Shown here: positions 6,082 to 11,660 of the stretch, one piece after another
Layout: each line of letters begins with the position of its first letter
How positions within the stretch are numbered: the stretch's first letter is position 1
Origin: Saccharofermentans sp.
GTDB lineage: Bacteria; Bacillota_A; Clostridia; Saccharofermentanales; Saccharofermentanaceae
Length of the DNA stretch: 11,660 bases
Direction of reading: 5' to 3'
NCBI GenBank assembly: GCA_024692105.1
Contig: JAILMZ010000139.1
Span: forward strand, 1 to 11,660
The notes under the pieces: model-generated
The model's database searches: none
What the model was told of the DNA's origin: nothing
Seen by the model: the letters and a program-made list of their open reading frames with translations, nothing else
Program-made: the position numbers and the translations under genes

Positions 6082-8307
6082 TTATTCGTAGTCTTTTTTG
6101 ATATCGGCGAAAGTTTCCTTGGCAGGCTTGGTTCTTCCGGCCTTCATGTCAGAAAAGCCCTTTTCAAGTTCCTCGTCCATCTGGGAATCAGTAAGTTCAC
6201 TTGCAACTGCGGGCTGGGCGGAAGCCTTCTTTTTCTTGTACTGCTTGAGCGCGATCACTGCACCTGCGAAGCAGAGGTACTCGATCGCGATGAAGCAGCA
6301 GAGAAGGAGAGTGGGATCTTCGTACTGGATGATGATCTCGTGCTCGCCGTTGTTGCACTCGACGTGGTACTGCCAAGCAGTGGGTTCATCGTAGATGGGA
6401 GCAGCCACGCCGTCGATATAGCATCTGAGGTTAGGATCGTAAGCATAGTTAAGTGTTACCCAGCCGCCGGGATAGTCGCTGTCGGTGTGAAGGATAAGGC
6501 AGTTGGTATCCTGGATGAGTGAGACCTCGGTGCCGTTGATGTCGTAAGCGTAGGGCTGGAAGTACGGATCGTAGTAGATGACTGAGTTCTCCGTCTCATA
6601 CTGGTACTGCATGCCGTACTGTTGGAAGACGGGCTCGAAGATGTTGCGGGTCTCGGGATTGATTATGTACCAGCAGACGGACTGCTCGCGCATCTGTTCG
6701 ACCATGCCGGGATAGTACTCGAAAACGCTTCCGACGATGGAATACATGTGGTAGAAGACATCGTTGTAATTGATGACGTCGTAGTAGTTGAGAACGCCTG
6801 CATAGCCGCTGACGTTGTCCACGCGGTAGAGTTTCGCGAGGTTGTAGTTCATGTTCTCGGACAGGTCGTATGTCGCGCTGTTGATGGTGTTTACGTTTGC
6901 GACGTAGCCGACTGCCATGTATCTTCCGCCCGTGAACTGCGATGCGAACTCGTAGTCGTACAGCTCTGACTTGTCGTAGAGAGGGCCTCTGCCCATCTGG
7001 GGTGTCATTATATATAGGAAGCCGAAGCATGCGACTTCGATGACTATGACCACATACTTGATGAGGTCAGGCAGGTTGGGGGAGTCCTCGAGGAGTTTCT
7101 TGTATTTGACGCTCAAGAGTTTGCCCGTTGCCGTCATGGAGAGAGCAGCGAAGATGATCATGAAAGCGGTGAAGAACACGTTCATGCGGTGATAGTAATG
7201 GAAGCGGTTCAGGATCGGGATGTAGGATACGACTCTGAGTGCCTCGGGGTTGAAGAGGAGCAGGTAACCTATGGCGATGCCGGGGATCGCTGCGACCATG
7301 GTGAAGCCGAGGGCTCTGTGTTTCGACTCCTTCTTGAGAATGAAGATCAGGAGCACGAAGCCCAGGATCATGAATGCGAACAGAAGGTAGCCGATAAACG
7401 GCGGATAGAAGAAGCAGGTGTTTTCTTCCGTGTAAAGGAACGGGCAGTAGAAGGTGCCCTTGTCGAGCCACATCTCGTTGGTGATCTCCTCGTAGGATCC
7501 TGCCTCGCCGTTGCTGTATGAAAGCAGTGTGTACTCGTACTGGGGTACGAGCAGAGGCAGTGAGAGGAATGTGGTGGATATATAGACGATCACATAATCC
7601 TTGATAAGGAAGAGCAGTTTCTTCCAGCGGTCCGCACCATTCCTGAACAGGCACAGAAGGCCGATGAAGATGCAGTCGAAGATCGCAGCGTAGATGAAGA
7701 ACTGCGGGTGCCCCAGGTAGAACAGATATACTCTCGGGATGACTGCGAGGATGATGTTGAGGATGCTCGGTTTCTCGAGAAGGAGAAGGCTCGTCAGCAG
7801 GATGAAGGGGAACACCGAAGTGGTATAGATGATGATCATCCAGCTCGTGCCGGTCCAGATATTGTAGCAGTTGAAGTTCCAGGCGATGGCGCCGATTATC
7901 GCGGGAAGGTCGGAGCAGCCGAGGCGCTTGAGAAGGAAGTACGCGCCGGAGCAGCCGATGAGAATGGACATGAATGCTAAGATGTCCATCATCATGTCGG
8001 GCTTGCCGCAAAGAAGTCTGCTCGCACAGACAGCGAAATATAACAGGGGATTGAAGATGCCCGTCTGGCCTATAGCGTAGAATCTCTGTCCGCAGTATGT
8101 GTTGAAGCAGTAGAGAGGGAACTTGCCTTCGCTGATGCAGTTGATGCCGTACATGTATTCCGGCAGATATGAGTCGGCGTTGTCGTCTCTTAGAAAGAAG
8201 TAGGGGTATTTGATCTCGATCGCTATGAATATGAGTGTGCAGCAGAGGAGAGCGATCCCCCAGTTGATATATAATCTATTATCTTTTTTCAGCGCTTTTT
8301 GTCCCAT
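6082..8307 (-). CDS. YfhO-like multi-spanning membrane protein (GT-C-like)
   Basis: The product has 741 residues. A first helix (about 15-33) is followed by an acidic loop FFLRDDNADSYLPEY (38-51), a position where GT-C-type glycosyltransferases and YfhO proteins carry functional aspartates. About ten further hydrophobic segments extend to about residue 435. A large extracytoplasmic domain rich in Tyr, Asn and Asp comes next, then a last helix near 665-687 (LLLCCFIAIEYLCFAGAVIAL), then KQYKKKK and an acidic/basic cytoplasmic tail of about 50 residues. In B. subtilis and Listeria YfhO is linked to glycosylation of teichoic acids; a role in decorating envelope polymers is likely here but unproven. 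No clear Shine-Dalgarno precedes ATG 8307. Codon use matches the core genes, so it appears long resident. Other GT-C glycosyltransferase families remain possible. Confidence 0.75.
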   Translation of the reverse strand: MGQKALKKDNRLYINWGIALLCCTLIFIAIEIKYPYFFLRDDNADSYLPEYMYGINCISEGKFPLYCFNTYCGQRFYAIGQTGIFNPLLYFAVCASRLLCGKPDMMMDILAFMSILIGCSGAYFLLKRLGCSDLPAIIGAIAWNFNCYNIWTGTSWMIIIYTTSVFPFILLTSLLLLEKPSILNIILAVIPRVYLFYLGHPQFFIYAAIFDCIFIGLLCLFRNGADRWKKLLFLIKDYVIVYISTTFLSLPLLVPQYEYTLLSYSNGEAGSYEEITNEMWLDKGTFYCPFLYTEENTCFFYPPFIGYLLFAFMILGFVLLIFILKKESKHRALGFTMVAAIPGIAIGYLLLFNPEALRVVSYIPILNRFHYYHRMNVFFTAFMIIFAALSMTATGKLLSVKYKKLLEDSPNLPDLIKYVVIVIEVACFGFLYIMTPQMGRGPLYDKSELYDYEFASQFTGGRYMAVGYVANVNTINSATYDLSENMNYNLAKLYRVDNVSGYAGVLNYYDVINYNDVFYHMYSIVGSVFEYYPGMVEQMREQSVCWYIINPETRNIFEPVFQQYGMQYQYETENSVIYYDPYFQPYAYDINGTEVSLIQDTNCLILHTDSDYPGGWVTLNYAYDPNLRCYIDGVAAPIYDEPTAWQYHVECNNGEHEIIIQYEDPTLLLCCFIAIEYLCFAGAVIALKQYKKKKASAQPAVASELTDSQMDEELEKGFSDMKAGRTKPAKETFADIKKDYE

Positions 8308-8333
8308 AAAGCAATGTTAACATATTTACTTTT

Positions 8334-8361
8334 ATTTTAATATCGACATCTGCCAAGTAAA
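8334..8361 (-). promoter_or_regulatory. Candidate promoter of the YfhO-like gene
   Basis: On the minus strand TTTACT (8361-8356) and TAAAAT (8339-8334) lie 16 nt apart, about 26 nt before the start codon. The -35 falls inside repeat copy 1 and lies back to back with the plus-strand promoter. Support is moderate, since the region is AT-rich. Confidence 0.4.
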
Positions 8362-8432
8362 TATACTTGACAGCTATCCTGCCTTCTGTTATTATCCTCG
8401 AGGTCTAATTCGAAGGAGTACTGTGCCCTTAT
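8349..8432 (+). repeat. 84-bp direct repeat, copy 1 (ylxM promoter/leader)
   Basis: This segment matches 9576-9659 at 82 of 84 positions (differences at 8373 and 8377). It contains the complete promoter, a CCTCGAGG palindrome and the AAGGAG site of the ylxM leader, ending at the first two bases of the ylxM start codon (here ATT instead of ATG). Because the YfhO-like gene lies immediately to its left, this is probably the original left end of the intergenic region. Confidence 0.95.
8367..8395 (+). promoter_or_regulatory. Duplicated SRP-operon promoter, copy 1
   Basis: TTGACA (8367-8372), a 17-nt spacer and TATTAT (8390-8395) make a near-consensus promoter. In its present place it should transcribe the membrane-protein remnant and the acyltransferase gene, with a leader of about 150 nt before the latter. 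Confidence 0.8.
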
Positions 8433-8535
8433 TATTGGCGATGGTGCTACAGTTTCAATAATAGAAAATCCTACTATTAAGAAGATCATTGCGTTGGCCT
8501 TGATAATCATAGGAATAGTAGTCTATTCACTGTAG
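8431..8535 (+). pseudogene. 3' remnant of a membrane-protein gene
   Basis: From the repeat boundary, 34 codons read to a TAG at 8533-8535: a short polar part (GDGATVSIIENPTIKK) and then one hydrophobic helix, IIALALIIIGIVVYSL. No ATG, GTG or TTG start is available in frame; only an ATT sits 12 nt after the AAGGAG of the leader. The hydrophobic end recalls the last helix of EamA/DMT-type transporters, but the match is too short to name it. It looks like the truncated end of the gene that preceded the acyltransferase at its source. Confidence 0.45.
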
Positions 8536-9575
8536 TTATAAATGGTGCAATTATGATTTCAAAAAGAGAATCTTTGTTTCTTAAAGGCTTAGCGATTTTG
8601 CTATTGGTGTATCATCATAATTGGTATGACACTTCGTTTTTGACTCCGATCAGATACGGAACCAGGATTGTCGTTTGGATATTCCTTTTTATCTCAGCAT
8701 ACGGTTTTTCAGCTCAGTTAGATGCTTCGCAGAATAAACATCCGGTTAAGTTTGTGATAAAGAGACTGGCTCTGATCTATGTTCCGCTTTGGATCTGCAG
8801 TATAGTTAACTTGATCGTATTCCTGTGTGTTGATAGCAAGTTGGTTTTTGCTTATTATTCGGGACCTCCTATTAATTGGATTTTAGACATTTTTAATGTG
8901 TCGGAGTATTTCGGAACACCGACTTTGCTAAGCGGTTGGTATATCAACATGCTGATATTGATTATAATTGCCTTTCCCGCGATATATATGGTCGTTTCGA
9001 AGTTGAAGTGGTTTTCAATATTACTTGTATTGGCTTTGGTCTGGTTCTTCCCGTGGAAGATCTATTTTGCGGATGTAGGGTATATGGATGAGTATCTGCT
9101 TATTGTTGTTCTCGCGATTTTATTCTATAAGAACAGGTGTTTTGAACACTTGCCAAAGGTTGAGAATAAAATGCGGTTGCCGTTGATTGCATTTGCGATC
9201 ATGAGTTTGATTGTATTCATGTGTCTTTGGAATGAATACATACCATTTGTATCCAAATATCTGTTTCTTAGATTTGATCCATTATCGACACTTTTGGCTT
9301 TATCTGTGATAGCTGCAGTTTATATGCTTCGCCGGGATGGGCAGGTTTCTTCGGTTTTTGAAACATTGGGATCTTATTCAGCAAATATATTCTATATACA
9401 TTGTGTTTTCTATAATAATGTTTTCCCGGTTCTGGGAATCGGTAACCCAGTATTAGCTTTCGCTCTTTGTTTTTCCGTGAGTCTGTTGATCTCGATGGGA
9501 ATTGAGTTCATTAAGAGGAAAACAGGATTCAATCACAAACTCAGGAACGGTATAGATAGAATGCTAAACATATCT
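8433..9575. other. Inserted AT-rich segment between the 84-bp repeats
   Basis: This 1143-bp block lies exactly between the two repeat copies. It begins inside a truncated gene (3' end only) and ends just short of the natural end of an acyltransferase gene. Its base composition and codon use (many TTG, ATA, TAT, GTT codons) differ from ffh and the YfhO-like gene. No transposase, integrase or terminal inverted repeat is visible. Confidence 0.7.
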
Positions 9576-9587
9576 TCTGCCAAGTAA
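8553..9587 (+). CDS. Acyltransferase-3 family membrane protein
   Basis: The product has 344 residues with about ten hydrophobic helices along its whole length. The N-terminus ISKRESLFLKGLAILLLVYH followed by HNW resembles the KGIAILLVVLGH-type motif of acyltransferase-3 (OafA/NodX-like) proteins, where the histidine is thought to act in transfer of acetyl or other acyl groups to sugars of envelope polysaccharides. The translation start is modest: GGTG lies 5 nt before ATG 8553. The last codons (Ser-Ala-Lys-stop) fall inside repeat copy 2, so the original C-terminus was probably lost, although only a few residues need be missing. Codon use is markedly more AT-rich than in ffh next door, suggesting transfer. 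It is probably transcribed from the duplicated SRP promoter. Exact substrate unknown. Confidence 0.8.
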   Translation: MISKRESLFLKGLAILLLVYHHNWYDTSFLTPIRYGTRIVVWIFLFISAYGFSAQLDASQNKHPVKFVIKRLALIYVPLWICSIVNLIVFLCVDSKLVFAYYSGPPINWILDIFNVSEYFGTPTLLSGWYINMLILIIIAFPAIYMVVSKLKWFSILLVLALVWFFPWKIYFADVGYMDEYLLIVVLAILFYKNRCFEHLPKVENKMRLPLIAFAIMSLIVFMCLWNEYIPFVSKYLFLRFDPLSTLLALSVIAAVYMLRRDGQVSSVFETLGSYSANIFYIHCVFYNNVFPVLGIGNPVLAFALCFSVSLLISMGIEFIKRKTGFNHKLRNGIDRMLNISSAK

Positions 9588-9659
9588 ATATACTTGACAC
9601 CTACCCTGCCTTCTGTTATTATCCTCGAGGTCTAATTCGAAGGAGTACTGTGCCCTTAT
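9576..9659 (+). repeat. 84-bp direct repeat, copy 2 (ylxM promoter/leader)
   Basis: This copy pairs with 8349-8432. It supplies the final codons and stop (TAA 9585-9587) of the acyltransferase gene and the promoter, leader and ribosome binding site of ylxM. The two differences from copy 1 lie in the spacer between -35 and -10. Confidence 0.95.
9594..9622 (+). promoter_or_regulatory. Promoter of the ylxM-ffh operon
   Basis: TTGACA (9594-9599), a 17-nt spacer and TATTAT (9617-9622) place the start near 9629, inside or beside the CCTCGAGG palindrome (9623-9630). AAGGAG (9640-9645) follows in the leader. Confidence 0.8.
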
Positions 9660-9984
9660 GAAAGAAAAATCTATAAGAACAGGCATATTACTTGATTTCT
9701 ACGGAAATCTGCTGACGGATAAGATGCGCGAGACATGCGAGAGTTACTACAACGAAGACTTGTCTCTTGCTGAGATCGCGGCAGACACCGGCATCTCGAG
9801 GCAGGGCGTGTACGATACGCTGCACCGCGCAGAGAAGCAGCTGGAAGAGTACGAAGAAAGACTTGGACTGCTGGAGCTTTTCGAGAAGCAACAGGCGAGA
9901 GCGAAGAAAGCTCTTGAGTTGATAAATAGTGGTGACAGCGCGTCTGCCGCAAAAGAATTAGAAGAACTGATAGAGGAAATGTAA
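9658..9984 (+). CDS. ylxM: YlxM-like HTH protein of the SRP operon
   Basis: The 108-residue protein belongs to the YlxM/p13 family, small sigma-factor region-4-like helix-turn-helix proteins encoded next to ffh in Gram-positive bacteria; in streptococci YlxM modulates SRP assembly. The HTH is at about residues 33-60 (DLSLAEIAADTGISRQGVYD, then TLHRAEKQL), followed by a charged helical tail (EEYEERLGLLELFEKQQARA). The AAGGAG lies 12 nt before the ATG, further than usual. A GTG at 9650, 4 nt from that site, opens a three-codon frame whose TGA overlaps the ylxM ATG, which could couple translation. Two bases separate the stop from the ffh start, so the two are one operon. Confidence 0.93.
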   Translation: MKEKSIRTGILLDFYGNLLTDKMRETCESYYNEDLSLAEIAADTGISRQGVYDTLHRAEKQLEEYEERLGLLELFEKQQARAKKALELINSGDSASAAKELEELIEEM

Positions 9985-9986
9985 AG

Positions 9987-11492
9987 GTGTTTGAAAGCCT
10001 GCAGAGCAAATTATCTGATATAACGCAGAGGATGCGCGGCAAAGCACGCGTAACTGAAGCTGATATCAAGGATATGATGCGCGAGATCCGCATGGCGCTC
10101 CTTGAGGCCGACGTCGAGTACGGCGTGGTCAAGGAGTTCGTCAAGGACATGACGGAGAAATGCCAGGGCGCGGACATCCAGGGTTCTTTCACACCGGGAC
10201 AGCAGATCGTTAAGATCGTAAGAGAGTCTCTCACAGAGCTCCTCGGAGGCGAGGAAGGCGAAGAGAAGATCGCAGTTTCCGATTCAGGTTTTACGACTAT
10301 CATCCTTTACGGTCTTCAGGGTGCAGGTAAGACGACTACCGCAGTCAAGCTTGCCAAGCTCCTCAAGGCTTCAGGCAAGAAGCCGATGGTCGTATCAGTT
10401 GACGTCCACAGACCTGCGGCAGCGCAGCAACTCAAGGTGCTCGCTGACGGCGCGGGAGTCGAGTCATATATCGACCCGGAAGAGAAGGACGCAGTCAAGA
10501 TTGCTCGTGACGGTGAGGGCAGAGCGAGATACATGCTCTGCAATTACCTGATCATAGATACCGCAGGACGTACCGTCGTTGACGACGAGCTCATGGACGA
10601 GCTCAAGGGCATCAGCAGTGAGGTCAATCCCACAGAGAAGCTCCTCGTAGTCGATGCAATGATCGGTCAGGAAGCCGTTAATGTTGCCAAGACCTTCGAA
10701 GAAGCGATCGGCATGGACGGTTTCATCATGACCAAGCTCGACGGTGATGCCAGAGGCGGTGCGGCACTGTCCATCAGGAAGCTGACCGGCAGGCCGATCA
10801 AATACATCTGTACGGGCGAGAAGGTCGATGCCATCGAGCAGTTCTATCCCCAGCGTATGGCGGACAGGATCCTCGGCATGGGCGACGTCGTATCTCTCAT
10901 CGAGAAGGCTTCCGTAGCGGTAGACGAAGAAGAGGCTGCAAAGACGATGGAGCGCATGATGAGCTCCTCGTACAACTTGGACGACCTCTACTCGCAGTTC
11001 GAACAGATGAAGAAGATGGGTTCTCTCAAAGACCTCGTAGGCATGATCCCCGGTACTGCCGGCAAGATCAACGAGGACGAGTTGGACGACAGGATCGTAG
11101 ACAGGCAGATGGCCATCATCTCTTCGATGACAAAGAAGGAGAGAAAGATGCCTTCCATCCTGAATGCGAGCCGCAGGAAGAGAATTGCAGCAGGCGCGGG
11201 CGTACAGGTATCTGACGTAAACAAACTCATCACGCAGTACGAGCAGACCGCGAAGATGATGAAGCAGTTCTCTAACGGCAAGGGCGGCATGAAGATGCCG
11301 AAAGGTTTCGCCAAGCAGGCCGCAAAGATGGGCCTCGGCAAGACCGGCGGCATGGGAGACCTCGGAGCCATGTCCGGCATGGGCGGAGGCCTCGGCGGGT
11401 TCGGAGGTTTCGGGAAATCGAAGCAGACCGAAGAATACGACGGACAGCCCCGCGGAAGAAGAGACAAGAAGAAGCGTAAGGGCAGAAGATAA
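9987..11492 (+). CDS. ffh: Signal recognition particle protein Ffh (SRP54)
   Basis: The 501-residue GTPase binds signal peptides of nascent membrane and secreted proteins together with 4.5S/6S RNA and delivers ribosomes to FtsY at the membrane. Domains: N-terminal four-helix bundle (1-90); G domain with GLQGAGKTTT (109-118), DVHRPAAAQQL (139-149), DTAGR (191-195), TKLDGDARGGAALS (249-262) and TGEK (276-279); and M domain (about 325-460) rich in methionine (MERMMSS, QMKKMG, TAKMMKQF). The C-terminal tail is unusually rich in Gly and Met, then basic (RRDKKKRKGRR). It starts with GTG; GAGG lies 10 nt upstream within the end of ylxM, implying translational coupling. Length is slightly above the usual 430-460 because of the tail. 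Confidence 0.98.
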   Translation: MFESLQSKLSDITQRMRGKARVTEADIKDMMREIRMALLEADVEYGVVKEFVKDMTEKCQGADIQGSFTPGQQIVKIVRESLTELLGGEEGEEKIAVSDSGFTTIILYGLQGAGKTTTAVKLAKLLKASGKKPMVVSVDVHRPAAAQQLKVLADGAGVESYIDPEEKDAVKIARDGEGRARYMLCNYLIIDTAGRTVVDDELMDELKGISSEVNPTEKLLVVDAMIGQEAVNVAKTFEEAIGMDGFIMTKLDGDARGGAALSIRKLTGRPIKYICTGEKVDAIEQFYPQRMADRILGMGDVVSLIEKASVAVDEEEAAKTMERMMSSSYNLDDLYSQFEQMKKMGSLKDLVGMIPGTAGKINEDELDDRIVDRQMAIISSMTKKERKMPSILNASRRKRIAAGAGVQVSDVNKLITQYEQTAKMMKQFSNGKGGMKMPKGFAKQAAKMGLGKTGGMGDLGAMSGMGGGLGGFGGFGKSKQTEEYDGQPRGRRDKKKRKGRR

Positions 11493-11556
11493 TAAGTTCA
11501 TCCCGCTGATGCTTTGCAAGCAGATGCGATGATAATAAAAACTATAATAATTTTCC

Positions 11557-11561
11557 GGAGG
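11557..11561 (+). promoter_or_regulatory. Ribosome binding site of rpsP
   Basis: GGAGG lies 8 nt before the ATG at 11570. The 77-nt gap after ffh has no T-tailed hairpin. A TATAAT at 11543-11548 has no -35 partner at a suitable distance, so co-transcription with ffh is the simpler reading. Confidence 0.75.
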
Positions 11562-11569
11562 AAAAGAAA

Positions 11570-11660
11570 ATGGCAGTAAAGATTCGTTTAAGAAGAATGG
11601 GCAAGAAGAAGGCACCTTTCTATCGTGTAGTTGTAGCTGATTCCCGTTATCCCAGAGACG
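11570..11660 (+). CDS. rpsP: 30S ribosomal protein S16, 5' part
   Basis: The first 30 codons are visible before the window ends. They begin [20 protein letters not shown] and continue [10 protein letters not shown], which is diagnostic of ribosomal protein S16, a small-subunit assembly protein. The full protein normally has about 80-90 residues. The order ylxM-ffh-rpsP is the standard Bacillota arrangement, usually followed by a KH-domain protein, rimM and trmD beyond the edge. Confidence 0.97.
   Translation, partial: MAVKIRLRRMGKKKAPFYRVVVADSRYPRD

Noticed and set aside
8349..9659. Insertion sequence or integrative element
   Set aside because: There is no transposase or recombinase gene and no terminal inverted repeats, and 84 bp is far longer than usual IS target duplications. 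Only a non-mobile capture or homologous event is supported.
11493..11569. Terminator or independent promoter between ffh and rpsP
   Set aside because: The GCTTTGCAAGC near 11511 forms only a very short stem without a T-tract, and the TATAAT at 11543 has no -35 at a usable distance.

Overview
The window looks like a chromosomal segment of a member of the Bacillota, most likely class Clostridia. The grounds are the gene order ylxM-ffh-rpsP, strong AAGGAG-type ribosome binding sites, a long pyrophosphate-dependent phosphofructokinase, a Gram-positive-style Wzz/CpsC-like chain-length protein and a HigB/HigA-ImmA type toxin-antitoxin module. I cannot name a genus. Core genes (pfp, ffh) use GC-ending codons, while the toxin-antitoxin genes and the acyltransferase gene are visibly richer in AT.

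Layout. Positions 1-962 are the broken end of a surface-polysaccharide locus: a Wzz-like chain-length protein loses its own end at about 684-688 and is joined, out of frame, to the last quarter of a UDP-GlcNAc 2-epimerase (wecB type). Facing it, and sharing the TTAA at 959-962 as overlapping stop codons, is a UDP-glucose 6-dehydrogenase on the minus strand. It carries an N-terminal XRE-type DNA-binding domain, and its promoter holds three copies of TGATAACAA on roughly helical spacing. Divergent from it is pfp (2669-4327), which ends in a clear intrinsic terminator.

Positions 4403-4669 hold an array of 74-bp tandem repeats, each with nested GTTCGC/GCGAAC inverted repeats. Next comes a toxin-antitoxin operon with a near-consensus promoter and a perfect palindrome at the predicted start of transcription. 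The antitoxin (HTH plus ImmA-type metallopeptidase) is intact. The toxin has lost an internal piece: its original C-terminal codons (E-V-S-P-H-Y-E-stop) survive out of frame just before and overlapping the antitoxin start.

Positions 6082-8307 (minus) encode a large YfhO-like membrane protein. Between it and ylxM-ffh, an 84-bp segment holding the ylxM promoter, leader and Shine-Dalgarno is present twice (8349-8432 and 9576-9659, 82/84 identical). The copies bracket about 1.14 kb of AT-rich DNA containing the 3' end of an unknown membrane-protein gene and an acyltransferase-3 family gene whose last codons and stop come from the repeat. This reads as a foreign fragment captured into the SRP operon promoter. 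The window ends with ylxM, ffh and the start of rpsP.

How the genes relate: wzz, wecB, ugd, the YfhO-like protein and the acyltransferase all belong to envelope polysaccharide synthesis or decoration, and this is where most rearrangement is seen. The most novel candidate is the transcription factor-dehydrogenase fusion with its apparent autoregulatory sites.
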